In this document: positions 1 through 7,588 of the stretch, in pieces
How the letters are laid out: every line of letters starts with the position of its first letter
Position numbering within the stretch: position 1 is the stretch's first letter
From: Clostridia bacterium
Lineage (GTDB): Bacteria > Bacillota > Clostridia > Saccharofermentanales > UBA5734
Direction: 5' to 3'
NCBI GenBank assembly: GCA_009929975.1
Contig: RZZF01000010.1
Span: 1-16,121, forward strand
Length of the DNA: 16,121 nt
Notes under the pieces: generated by a model
Databases searched by the model: none
Seen by the model: only the letters and a program-made list of their open reading frames with translations
What the model was told of the DNA's origin: nothing
Position numbers and translations under genes: made by a program

Positions 1-336
1 GTTGCCATGTACCATAAATACAACGACCTGATCCGCCGCGGTGATTATTATCGGATCGCCTCGTGGCGGGAAAACCACCGCTATGACTGCTGGGCCGTGG
101 TGGCCAAAGACCAGCGTGAGGCCTTGGTGACGTTTGTTCAGGTTCTCGGCGGCGCGAATGAACACAGCTGGCGGATTCGCTGCAAAGGCCTTGATCCGCT
201 TTGCCGTTACCGCGTTGAAGGAACCGATCAGATTATGAGCGGCGCCGCCCTGATGTATGCCGGCCTGCAGATCAAAGGTCTGCGCGGCGATTTTATCGGC
301 CGTCTGATTCATCTGCTGGCTGAACCGGAGGTATAA
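1..336 (+). CDS. GH36 alpha-galactosidase, C-terminal part (5' end outside window)
   Basis: The open frame runs in from the left edge and stops with TAA at 334-336, so only the last 111 residues are visible. They match the C-terminal beta-sandwich of glycoside hydrolase family 36 alpha-galactosidases. Seen in order are a YYRIAS stretch, the aromatic D-C-W-A-V-V-A-K-D segment, the I-R-C-K-G-L-D-P motif followed by YRVEG, and the SGAALMYAGLQI and GDFIGRLIHL segments. This domain packs on the catalytic barrel. The DxD-type catalytic aspartates lie upstream and cannot be checked. Known family role: hydrolysis of alpha-1,6-linked galactose from raffinose-type sugars or galactomannan fragments, usually inside the cell when no signal peptide is present. 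The next gene starts 3 bases downstream, so the two are almost certainly cotranscribed. The methionine at position 7 is internal, not a start. The family call is fairly secure; the exact substrate is not. Confidence 0.85.
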   Translation, partial: VAMYHKYNDLIRRGDYYRIASWRENHRYDCWAVVAKDQREALVTFVQVLGGANEHSWRIRCKGLDPLCRYRVEGTDQIMSGAALMYAGLQIKGLRGDFIGRLIHLLAEPEV

Positions 337-339
337 GAT

Positions 340-2460
340 ATGTCGCAGTATCAAGCAACTAAAATAGGGTCTGAAGAGTATCAGGCCAAAGTCTATGCCG
401 GCGTGCTCGGCAAAATGATCGGCGTGTACCTCGGGCGGCCATTTGAAGGATGGTCTTATGAGCGAATCTCCAGAGAACTGGGTGAGATCTGGTATTACGT
501 CCATGAAAAACTCGGCCAGCCATTGATCGTCACGGATGACGATATCACCGGAACCTTTACATTCATCAGGGCTCTGGAAGATTATGGCTGCAGCCGTGAT
601 ATCACCGCGGAGCAGATCGGACAGACCTGGCTCAATTATCTGATTGAAAACCGGACGATCCTCTGGTGGGGCGGTATGGGGATGTCGACCGAGCATACGG
701 CCTATCTGCGGCTGAAGGAAGGTATCCCGGCTCCGCGCAGCGGCAGTTGTGCTCTGAACGGGCAGGTGGTCTCAGAGCAGATCGGTGCGCAGATCTTTAT
801 CGACGCCTGGGCGATGGTCGCGCCGGGCGACCCTGATCTGGCCGCTGAATTGGCCTGGAAGGCCGGATCGGTCAGCCATGATGGTGAAGCGCTGTATGGC
901 GCGCAGGTGATCGCGGTGATGGAATCGCTGGCGTTTATCGAGTCTGATCTGCAGGTCCTGCTTGACCGGGCGGTCAGCTATATTCCCCAGGATAGTGTGA
1001 TCGCCCGGATGATCCGTGATATCCGCGCCTGGCATCAGACGATCCCGGACTGGCGGGAGGCCCGACAGAAACTGGACGATCAGTACGGTTATGGCAAATA
1101 CGGTGGCAACTGCCACATGGTGCCCAATCACGGCCTGATCATTCTCAGTCTGCTTTACGGTGAGGATGATTTTCAGAAATCACTGATGATCGTCAATACG
1201 AGCGGTTGGGATACCGACTGTAATTCAGCTAATGTCGGCTGTCTGCTCGGCATCAAGAACGGACTGGCCGGACTTGAAAGCGGACCGGACTGGCGCGGTC
1301 CCGTCGCCGACCGCATGTATCTGCCGACAGCTGACGGCGGCCGGGCGATCAGTGACGCGTTGACTGAAGCGGTTCGGATTGCCAATCTGGGCCGTCGACT
1401 GAATGGATGGCCGGAAGAACATCCGAAACAGGGGGCGAGGTTCCATTTTGAACAGCCCGGGTCGGTTCAGGGATTCCAGGTTGAAGACAGCACGGAGTGC
1501 CGGGGAACAGCTGATCTGATCAATGAAGAAGGACACAGTGAGCAGGGACAGCGCTGTCTGGCAGTTCATTATCATGGTGTGGCCGTGCAGCGTGCCTGCC
1601 GTGTCGCGACACCGGTCTTTATTCCACCTGAAGCCAGTGCGATGGGCGGCTACTCGCTGATTGCCTCACCGCAGCTGTACAGTGGTCAGACCGTGATTGC
1701 CCGCGTACAGACGGGCGAACAGCAGCCGCCGGTGTCAGTCTGCCTCACCGTTCGTTATTACGGTGCGGAGGATGACCTGGTTCTTCTGCGCGGACCGGTT
1801 GAGACACTCAGTGAGGGGAACAGGATGCAGCTGAGCTGGCAGATTCCTGATCTGGCGGGGTATCCGATCGCGGATGTCGGACTTGAGATCGCATCTGGTC
1901 AGCGGGCCGATGGTGTGATCTACCTTGACTCATTGACCTGGAGCGGTCAGCCGCAGTTGCTGCTTGACCGACCGTCAGACAGCCAGATGTGGCGGCAGGC
2001 CTGGGTCAATGCCGTTGATACCCTGACGATCACAGAAGAGCCGTATCGCCTGATTCAGAATACCGGAACCGGGCTGATTATGCAGGGGACAAGGGAATGG
2101 CGCGATTATCAGGTATCCGCTGTCATCACACCGCATCTGGCAGAAGCGGCCGGAATCGCGGCCCGTGCTCAGGGGATGCGCCGCTACTATGCGCTGCTGG
2201 CCGACCGTGACCAGACGATCAGGCTGATCCGCATGCGTGACACTGAGACGATTCTGGCCGAAAAGGCTTATGCCTGGTCTTTCGGCCAGGCGATACCGAT
2301 GACGCTGGACGTTCACGGGCAGCGGATAAAGGCCTGGCTGGGCGATCAACTGCTCTTTGATGTTGAGGACGATGATCCGCTGGATGGCGGTGCAGCCGCG
2401 TTAATTTGCCGTGAGGGGCGGATCGCCAGCGGCCCGGTCCGCGTTTCGCCTGTTCAGTAA
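340..2460 (+). CDS. ADP-ribosylglycohydrolase-family protein with C-terminal beta-sandwich (LamG/DUF1080-like) modules
   Basis: The protein has 706 residues. A ribosome site GGAGGT at 327-332 sits 7 bases before the ATG. Residues about 14-350 form an ADP-ribosylglycohydrolase (ARH/DraG) fold. The N-terminal metal motif T-D-D-D-I-T-G-T is at 65-72, and the second, G-W-D-T-D-C-N, is at 289-295 (canonical form GDTDT). Both acidic clusters that bind the two metal ions are therefore kept. Residues about 365-535 look like an all-beta carbohydrate-binding-like region. Residues about 555-703 look like a concanavalin A/LamG or DUF1080-like jelly roll (W-R-D-Y-Q-V, A-G-I-A-A-R, R-Y-Y-A-L-L, G-Q-R-I-K-A-W). 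No signal peptide is visible. Known members remove ADP-ribose from proteins or act on related N- or O-glycosidic bonds. Being fused to sugar-binding-type domains and placed 3 bases after a GH36 gene suggests, by inference, a sugar-conjugate substrate rather than an ADP-ribosylated protein. The last 60 bases overlap the opposite-strand MFS gene. Confidence 0.85.
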   Translation: MSQYQATKIGSEEYQAKVYAGVLGKMIGVYLGRPFEGWSYERISRELGEIWYYVHEKLGQPLIVTDDDITGTFTFIRALEDYGCSRDITAEQIGQTWLNYLIENRTILWWGGMGMSTEHTAYLRLKEGIPAPRSGSCALNGQVVSEQIGAQIFIDAWAMVAPGDPDLAAELAWKAGSVSHDGEALYGAQVIAVMESLAFIESDLQVLLDRAVSYIPQDSVIARMIRDIRAWHQTIPDWREARQKLDDQYGYGKYGGNCHMVPNHGLIILSLLYGEDDFQKSLMIVNTSGWDTDCNSANVGCLLGIKNGLAGLESGPDWRGPVADRMYLPTADGGRAISDALTEAVRIANLGRRLNGWPEEHPKQGARFHFEQPGSVQGFQVEDSTECRGTADLINEEGHSEQGQRCLAVHYHGVAVQRACRVATPVFIPPEASAMGGYSLIASPQLYSGQTVIARVQTGEQQPPVSVCLTVRYYGAEDDLVLLRGPVETLSEGNRMQLSWQIPDLAGYPIADVGLEIASGQRADGVIYLDSLTWSGQPQLLLDRPSDSQMWRQAWVNAVDTLTITEEPYRLIQNTGTGLIMQGTREWRDYQVSAVITPHLAEAAGIAARAQGMRRYYALLADRDQTIRLIRMRDTETILAEKAYAWSFGQAIPMTLDVHGQRIKAWLGDQLLFDVEDDDPLDGGAAALICREGRIASGPVRVSPVQ

Positions 2461-3687
2461 GCTGGCCGCCAGCATCACCAGACTGACAAGAATGAATGTC
2501 AGGGTATAGCCGGTCAGATTGATCAGCAGGCCGCCGATGATCGGCAAAACGACGATAAAGACATTCAGCGTACCGCGAATCCCCAGATATTCGGTTCGCT
2601 GTGCTTCTGGCGCGATGTCAAGCAGATATGGTTCAAAGCCGATTTTCCTGCCGCTGATGATAAAGCCGAGAAGAAAAAAGACGATACCATAGAAGCCCGG
2701 TGTTGTATGGACAAGCAGCAGCGCGATGATCGGGATCAGACCGCCCAGCATGACACAGAGACGGACGATCGACCGTGAGCTGGTCTTGCTGGCGACGAAT
2801 CCCCAGACCAGGTTGGACAGCACTGTTCCGGAGACCTGAATCAGAAGATAGCGGCCGATCCAGACATTGTCCAGTTGAAAGATCTCACGGGCATAGATCA
2901 TATAGAAAGGCAGAATCATCACGCTGAAACTAGCCATATTCTCGATCAGGATGAAACGGCGCAGCTGCCGGTCCCGGCGCAGGACAGCGGGGACCTGCCG
3001 GATATACATCATCAGGCTCTGCCGGCCGGCAGCCGGGGGCAGTCCTTCCGGTTCCCTGATCAGATAGAACCCCGCTGAGGCAATCAGCAGTCCGGCAAAA
3101 CCGATCAGCAGGCTGATCACATACTGATCCGGAAAGCCGAAGCGGCCCGGCTGAAAGAGTCCGGTGACAATCAGTCCGCCGGCGAAGGCGGCCAGGCTGG
3201 CAAAAAACTGCTTAACCGCATACAGACGGGTCCTCAAAGGCCCGCTCATCGTCTTTCCGAGCAGATCCGCGTAGGCGATCCCGGCAAATCCGGCACTGAT
3301 TGAGAAGAGAAATACCCAAAGGAAAAATGTCGCGACAGCGATGGCAGGGTTCTGAACACCAAACAGGCGGGTTGATACTGCCATACCCAAAAAAGCCGCG
3401 GAACGCAGATAAATACCGAATAGGAGAAATCCTTTTTTACGGGTCTTCGACCGCAGATAATGGCTGAATACCAGGTTGAACAGCAGCGGTGCTCCCAGCA
3501 TGATGGCATATAAAGCACCGAATAAGAGACGTGACCGGCTCAGTTCAGCGATTAGTGCCGGGAACACCGTGTTCAAGTCGAGCATGGACATGGTCAGGGC
3601 CAGAAAAAAACCATGCCAGATATAGGCAAAATAGACCGGTCGGGTCTGATCAGCTGGTTGCCGATGAATCGTTACAGGTTGTGCCAT
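2401..3687 (-). CDS. MFS transporter, 12 membrane segments
   Basis: The protein has 428 residues and about twelve hydrophobic segments. The first covers roughly residues 20-44 and the last roughly 388-411, with a hydrophilic loop at about 211-240 between the two six-helix halves. This is the layout of the major facilitator superfamily. The cytoplasmic loop after helix 2 carries the basic S-K-T-R-K-K cluster at 80-85, a weak version of the MFS loop 2-3 motif. The ATG at 3687 is preceded on the minus strand by AGGAGG with good spacing. Substrate unknown. Its neighbours (GH36, ADP-ribosylglycohydrolase-like) make sugar or glycoside uptake or export a reasonable guess, but it is transcribed towards them, not with them. 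Its last 20 codons, encoding a polar tail, overlap the end of the convergent gene. A drug or metabolite exporter is equally possible. Confidence 0.85.
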   Translation of the reverse strand: MAQPVTIHRQPADQTRPVYFAYIWHGFFLALTMSMLDLNTVFPALIAELSRSRLLFGALYAIMLGAPLLFNLVFSHYLRSKTRKKGFLLFGIYLRSAAFLGMAVSTRLFGVQNPAIAVATFFLWVFLFSISAGFAGIAYADLLGKTMSGPLRTRLYAVKQFFASLAAFAGGLIVTGLFQPGRFGFPDQYVISLLIGFAGLLIASAGFYLIREPEGLPPAAGRQSLMMYIRQVPAVLRRDRQLRRFILIENMASFSVMILPFYMIYAREIFQLDNVWIGRYLLIQVSGTVLSNLVWGFVASKTSSRSIVRLCVMLGGLIPIIALLLVHTTPGFYGIVFFLLGFIISGRKIGFEPYLLDIAPEAQRTEYLGIRGTLNVFIVVLPIIGGLLINLTGYTLTFILVSLVMLAASLLNRRNADRAAGDPPLTAN

Positions 3688-3714
3688 GTCAGCCTCCTGA
3701 TTGTTATGATGCGA

Positions 3715-3731
3715 TGAGTCTGACAGATTCA
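3715..3731. promoter_or_regulatory. 17-bp imperfect palindrome upstream of the MFS gene, possible operator
   Basis: TGAGTCTGACAGATTCA reads the same on both strands except for the centre base and one mismatched pair. It ends 28 bp before the MFS start codon on the minus strand, a usual place for a repressor site. I see no second copy in the window and no regulator gene beside it, so the role is only inferred. Confidence 0.3.
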
Positions 3732-3881
3732 GGTGCTTTTGTCTGTGACGAAGTTGCCAAGCGGTTCATCTGCCCGGCAGGGATCTTATTGGCTGATGGC
3801 TCCCAGTGGTTGAAATTTACGATTGACTGGTTGTGTTTTATCATTGAATGATGCTTCCGGCTTTTGCTGGGGGACACGACC

Positions 3882-3890
3882 TGATAGAAT
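3882..3890 (+). promoter_or_regulatory. Extended -10 promoter for the RNA methyltransferase gene
   Basis: TGA followed by TAGAAT forms a TGn extended -10 element with hexamer at 3885-3890. The upstream -35 region is poor (best is TTGCTG at 3864-3869 with a 15-base spacer). The start site would lie near 3897, giving a leader of about 48 bases. The same ten bases, TGATAGAATA, recur before the epimerase gene at 5038-5047. Confidence 0.55.
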
Positions 3891-3944
3891 AAGGCCGATG
3901 ACCAGCATGAAACGCAAGAGAGAAGACAGGCAAAAGGAGTTTGC

Positions 3945-5024
3945 ATGACTGATAAACGTCAGACACTGACCTATGTCTCCATGTGTGTTGCGGGGCTTCA
4001 GGAGGTTGCGGAGGAGATGCTGCGGCAGTCCGTCACACTGTCTGGTTCACCGACCCTCATGGACGGCCTTCTGGTCTATTCCACAACAGCGTCACCTGAT
4101 CAGATCAGGCGACTTGATTTCTTCAGCAACTCATTTCTGCTGCTGCGTTCGCTGACACCGGTCAGCCAGCCGCAGGATCGTATGGACGAGTTGGCTGAAC
4201 TGGCCGCTCATCTGCCGATTGAAGCAAAGGAAATCAGCGCTTTGACCCAAAGTGGCCACCTGAAGCAAGGTCAGACATTCAGAATCGTCCTGTCCGATGA
4301 AAACCACCTGGTCAGTGCCAGGCCCGATACCATGCGCCGGCTGGAAGCGGCGGTCAGCCAGACAGCCGGTCTCAATCTGAGAGCTGACGCCCATCGTCCG
4401 GATCACGAAATCTGGCTGCTTCGCCGCAGAGAGGGCACGGCCTATTATCTGTTTCGACTGACACGGCGAACGACCAGCCGCCAGCTGACAGCCGGCAGCC
4501 TGCGTCCGGAAATCGCGCTGATGATGTGCCATCTGTCTCAACCGCGGCCAGATGATATTTTTCTTGATCCGTTTGCCGGATATGGCACAATTCCACTGGC
4601 CCGTCTCAATTTTGGCCCGTCTCAGTTAGTTTTTTTTGCTGACATCGATGAAGCGATGGTCCGCGGATTTCGTCAGAACCATCGGGGAGCCGCCATCCGC
4701 CGCCAGATCATCACCAAGCAGATGGACGCGCTGCAGCCTGATTTCTTTGAGGATGGCTTTGTCAGCACGATCGTCACAGACCCGCCCTGGGGCTATTATG
4801 AGTCAATGAATCAGATGGATGAATTTTACCGCCAGATGTTGAACGGATTTCGCCGGATCATGCGCAGAGGAGGACGACTGGTCCTGCTGACGGCGCGTAA
4901 AGATGAATTTCTGGCGGCAGCAGAAACCTTCAGCCTCCAATTCGAACAGCTGCGGACTTATCACATTCTCGTCTCCGGGAAGAAAGCCGCCATCTATGTT
5001 TTGCAGAAAAAGGAATCAGTCTGA
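3945..5024 (+). CDS. THUMP-type class I RNA guanine-N2 methyltransferase family protein
   Basis: The protein has 359 residues and starts at an ATG 5 bases after AAGGAG (3934-3939). The C-terminal half is a Rossmann-fold methyltransferase of the UPF0020/TrmN-RlmL group. The SAM-binding motif I is D-P-F-A-G-Y-G-T at 208-215, an acidic residue after strand 2 lies in F-A-D-I-D at about 230-234, and the catalytic motif IV is D-P-P-W-G at 279-283. A motif-X-like stretch, G-S-L-R-P-E-I-A, sits at 184-191. The N-terminal 170 residues resemble a divergent ferredoxin-like/THUMP RNA-binding region. A DPPW motif in this group goes with methylation of an exocyclic amino group, typically N2 of guanosine in tRNA or 23S rRNA. 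The exact RNA target cannot be read from the sequence. The protein is shorter than RlmL and is cytoplasmic. It has its own promoter and no terminator before the next gene. Confidence 0.85.
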   Translation: MTDKRQTLTYVSMCVAGLQEVAEEMLRQSVTLSGSPTLMDGLLVYSTTASPDQIRRLDFFSNSFLLLRSLTPVSQPQDRMDELAELAAHLPIEAKEISALTQSGHLKQGQTFRIVLSDENHLVSARPDTMRRLEAAVSQTAGLNLRADAHRPDHEIWLLRRREGTAYYLFRLTRRTTSRQLTAGSLRPEIALMMCHLSQPRPDDIFLDPFAGYGTIPLARLNFGPSQLVFFADIDEAMVRGFRQNHRGAAIRRQIITKQMDALQPDFFEDGFVSTIVTDPPWGYYESMNQMDEFYRQMLNGFRRIMRRGGRLVLLTARKDEFLAAAETFSLQFEQLRTYHILVSGKKAAIYVLQKKESV

Positions 5025-5037
5025 CCCGTTGCTGATG

Positions 5038-5046
5038 TGATAGAAT
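5038..5046 (+). promoter_or_regulatory. Extended -10 promoter for the cellobiose 2-epimerase gene
   Basis: TGA plus TAGAAT (hexamer 5041-5046) lies 14-22 bases after the methyltransferase stop. No convincing -35 is seen, as is usual for TGn promoters. Transcription would begin near 5053, so the in-frame TTG at 5048 cannot be the start codon of the epimerase, which supports the ATG at 5141. Confidence 0.5.
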
Positions 5047-5140
5047 ATTGGCAGATCAGGACGGTCATACGCTCATGCGTGTCGATGGGCTGCAATCGAT
5101 TTTGTCATCAATTACAAACCGGATTTCTGGAGGTGCCACG

Positions 5141-6367
5141 ATGAAACAACAACTCGAAGAACTGCGATTCCGCATGCAGGAGGATGTATTGGACAACATT
5201 CTGCCGTTTTGGATGGACCGGACTGTGGATGAGAAAAACGGCGGATTTATCGGTGAAATGACGTCTGACGGTACGATCCGCGACGATGCTGATAAATATC
5301 TGGTGCTGAACGCCCGCCTGCTCTGGACCTTTTCGGCTGCAAACCGGGTGTTCGATGATCCGCAATATCTGCCATTCGCCGAGAGAGCTTTTGACTATCT
5401 GACAACCTGGTTCTGGGACCATGAGAACGGCGGTGGTTTCTGGGCGGTCCATGCCGACGGAAGTCCGGCGGTCCGCAGTAAAGTCACCTATGGACAAGGG
5501 TTCCTCTTGTATGCGTTTTCTGAATACGCGCGGGCGACAGGCCGTCCTGAAGCCTTTGATTACGCGGACCGGATCTTTCATTATATTGATCAGGAATGCC
5601 GCCAGGATGATCATTACGTTGAAATCGCCCGTTCCGACCAGTCTGACGCCAAAGCCGCGCTGGCGATCGCCCCGGCTGGCCAGCTCTCAATGAATACACA
5701 TCTACATATTCTCGAGCCGCTGACCGCCTATGCCCGCATCCGGCAGACCGATGACGCTCTCAGAGCGCTGGAAAACATGATTCGTCTGACCGCGGAGGTT
5801 ATCTACAATTCAGAAACGCATCATTTCAATTATTTCTTCGATCAGCAGATGAAACCGGTCAGCCGTGAGTTTTCTTTCGGCCATGACATTGAAGGCAGCT
5901 GGCTGCTCTTCGAGGCGGCTGAAGTCTATCACCGTGTCAGCAAAGACCGCGATCGGGCCGATCACTGGCTCAGCCGCAGCCGTGAGATCGCGGTTGAAAT
6001 GGCCGGGGCCGTGCTCAGAGAGGCGATGGATCCTGAAATCGGCGGCATTTATGATCTGGGTCTGCCGGACGGGACGATTGTCGGTCCGGAAAAAGTCTGG
6101 TGGGCACAGGCTGAAGCTGTCGTGGGCTCACTGAATGCCTGGCAGATCAGTCAGGACGGCTGGTTTCTCGATCAGGCCCTGATTATCTGGGACTATATTG
6201 AAGATTACATCATCAATAATGAAGAAGGAGAATGGCTGGCCGCCGGACGCGACTCAAAGCCGGAACAGAACTCACCGTTCCTGGTCAGTCCCTGGAAATG
6301 CCCCTATCATAATTCGCGTGCGGCCTTTGAAGTCTATGAGCGCGTCAATCAGATATTGAAGGTGTGA
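5141..6367 (+). CDS. Cellobiose 2-epimerase (AGE family)
   Basis: The protein has 408 residues, the usual length for cellobiose 2-epimerases. I chose the ATG at 5141 because GGAGG stands 6 bases before it. The longer frame from a TTG at 5048 would add an unrelated 31-residue N-terminus and begin upstream of the predicted transcript start. The fold is an (alpha/alpha)6 barrel of the N-acylglucosamine 2-epimerase family. Visible active-site markers are K-N-G-G-F-I-G-E-M (32-40), N-T-H-L-H-I-L-E with H187, F-G-H-D-I-E-G-S-W with H248, W-W-A-Q-A-E-A-V-V-G (320-329) and W-K-C-P-Y-H with H390. The three histidines match the catalytic set known from the Ruminococcus and Rhodothermus enzymes. Reaction: reversible C2 epimerisation of the reducing-end glucose of cellobiose or lactose, or mannose of beta-mannobiose, in the cytoplasm. 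In mannan-degrading bacteria it feeds a GH130 phosphorylase, which is not in this window. The last 19 bases overlap the opposite-strand reductase gene. Confidence 0.9.
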   Translation: MKQQLEELRFRMQEDVLDNILPFWMDRTVDEKNGGFIGEMTSDGTIRDDADKYLVLNARLLWTFSAANRVFDDPQYLPFAERAFDYLTTWFWDHENGGGFWAVHADGSPAVRSKVTYGQGFLLYAFSEYARATGRPEAFDYADRIFHYIDQECRQDDHYVEIARSDQSDAKAALAIAPAGQLSMNTHLHILEPLTAYARIRQTDDALRALENMIRLTAEVIYNSETHHFNYFFDQQMKPVSREFSFGHDIEGSWLLFEAAEVYHRVSKDRDRADHWLSRSREIAVEMAGAVLREAMDPEIGGIYDLGLPDGTIVGPEKVWWAQAEAVVGSLNAWQISQDGWFLDQALIIWDYIEDYIINNEEGEWLAAGRDSKPEQNSPFLVSPWKCPYHNSRAAFEVYERVNQILKV

Positions 6368-7509
6368 GCCGCCAGATTCATCTTTTCCATCACCGCGACT
6401 GAGAATGGGCAGCGGGTTTCGCATTGTCCACAGTGAATGCAGTCGGAAGCATGATGTTCAAGTGCGCTGTAATGAGCCTGTATGGTGGCTGACCGGTTGG
6501 GATCCCCGCCGGTCGCCAGCAGCAGGTCATGGTATTTCAGTACCTGGGCGATATCGATATGGGCAGGGCAGGGCAGGCAGTGGTTGCAATACATGCACTT
6601 GCCTTCAACCGAATATTCCGGTGTCCTGCTCAGAGCGAGCGCGAAATCCTTCTCCTCCGCCGACGCTGTCTGCCAGGCTGTCGCAGCCAGAACTTCCTCC
6701 GTTGTTCTGCATCCGGCCATGACACTGGCAACTGCCGGACGGCTCAGAGCGTAGCTGATACACTGGACGGGTGTGAGCGCCGTGCCGAACGGTGATCCCT
6801 GATCACTGAGGAGCATGCCGCCGGCAAACCCTTTCATAACGGTCACCCCGGTCCCCATGGCCGCGCAGGTCTGGACCAGAGCTTCTCTGGCCGGATGAAT
6901 TCCCTGTCCGCCACGTCCCTGGAAGGTCGTGTGCTTAAAAAGATCGTCAATCCCGGTTGCGTCGGGCAGAATATCAAAAGCCGGATTCAGGCTGAACATC
7001 AGGACATCAATCTTGCCGGTTTCTACCGCGGTCATTGCCGTATGCGGGTCATGTGAACTGAGCCCGACGGCACGGATGCGCCCGTTTCTTTTCAGGTCAT
7101 GCGCGTAGTCCAGAATGCCATGATCGATCAGTTGATCCAGATCCTCAAGTGAGTCACAGAAATGCAGCATGCCGATATCGAGATAGTCGGTGTCGAGCCG
7201 GGCCAGATAGTCATCGAAGAAGGTCCGGCACTGGTTCAGGTCGCGGCTGCGGGCATACTGGCCGTTCTGCCAGATAGAGCCGATATGCGCCTGCAGGATG
7301 ATCTTTTGCCGCCTGGACTTGATCGCGGCTCCGATATGGTTTCGTACATTGGGTTCAGACATGAAAATATCCAGTATATTCACACCCTGATCAAGCGCGC
7401 AGGCGATGACATCGTTGACCTGTCCGGCTGGCAGTCCCTGCAGGTGTTCACAGCCTAGACCGACTTCGCTGACCATAAGTCCTGTTTTTCCCAGTTCACG
7501 TTGTTGCAT
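6349..7509 (-). CDS. Aldo/keto reductase-like protein with two C-terminal 4Fe-4S clusters
   Basis: The protein has 386 residues. GGAG stands before the ATG on the minus strand with normal spacing. Residues 1-295 form an aldo/keto reductase barrel: the N-terminal R-E-L-G-K-T-G start, G-L-G-C at 17-20, D-Y-L-D-I-G-M-L-H at 108-116 and I-R-A-V-G-L-S-S-H at 145-153. Residues 305-314 (C305, C308, C311, C314) and 357-367 (C357, C360, C363, C367) are two ferredoxin-like cysteine sets, C-x2-C-x2-C-x2-C and C-x2-C-x2-C-x3-C. Of the usual Asp-Tyr-Lys-His tetrad, D47 and H116 are present. The Tyr is missing because the D47-I-F-M-S-E segment is shortened, and the usual Lys position reads Q-A-H. Classical NADPH aldehyde reduction is therefore doubtful. 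An oxidoreductase using the Fe-S clusters is more likely, substrate unknown. It lies 79 bases after the PHP gene on the same strand, probably in one operon. Confidence 0.85.
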   Translation of the reverse strand: MQQRELGKTGLMVSEVGLGCEHLQGLPAGQVNDVIACALDQGVNILDIFMSEPNVRNHIGAAIKSRRQKIILQAHIGSIWQNGQYARSRDLNQCRTFFDDYLARLDTDYLDIGMLHFCDSLEDLDQLIDHGILDYAHDLKRNGRIRAVGLSSHDPHTAMTAVETGKIDVLMFSLNPAFDILPDATGIDDLFKHTTFQGRGGQGIHPAREALVQTCAAMGTGVTVMKGFAGGMLLSDQGSPFGTALTPVQCISYALSRPAVASVMAGCRTTEEVLAATAWQTASAEEKDFALALSRTPEYSVEGKCMYCNHCLPCPAHIDIAQVLKYHDLLLATGGDPNRSATIQAHYSALEHHASDCIHCGQCETRCPFSVAVMEKMNLAAHTFNI

Positions 7510-7588
7510 CCTGATTTCTCCGTTTCGTTTACCTGATTGAATCTATCCTGTCGGCCGGCGTGTCTGATCTGATCGATTCAGTGTCTCG

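Noticed and set aside
772..1131. Antisense open frame opposite the ADP-ribosylglycohydrolase-like gene
   Set aside because: Its composition is that of a shadow frame, it has no recognisable domain, and it lies wholly within a well-supported gene.
2460..2473. GCTGGCCGCCAGC inverted repeat as a terminator at the MFS/ADP-ribosylglycohydrolase junction
   Set aside because: The stem is at most 5 bp, there is no T run on either strand, and it codes for an MFS membrane segment.
5069..5080. ACGC-TCAT-GCGT mini-hairpin in the epimerase leader as a riboswitch
   Set aside because: A 4-bp stem alone is below what chance would give in a leader of this size.
5048..5140. N-terminal extension of the epimerase from a TTG codon
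   Set aside because: The TTG lies 2 bases after a predicted -10 hexamer, has no ribosome site, and the added residues fit no family member; the ATG at 5141 has GGAGG.
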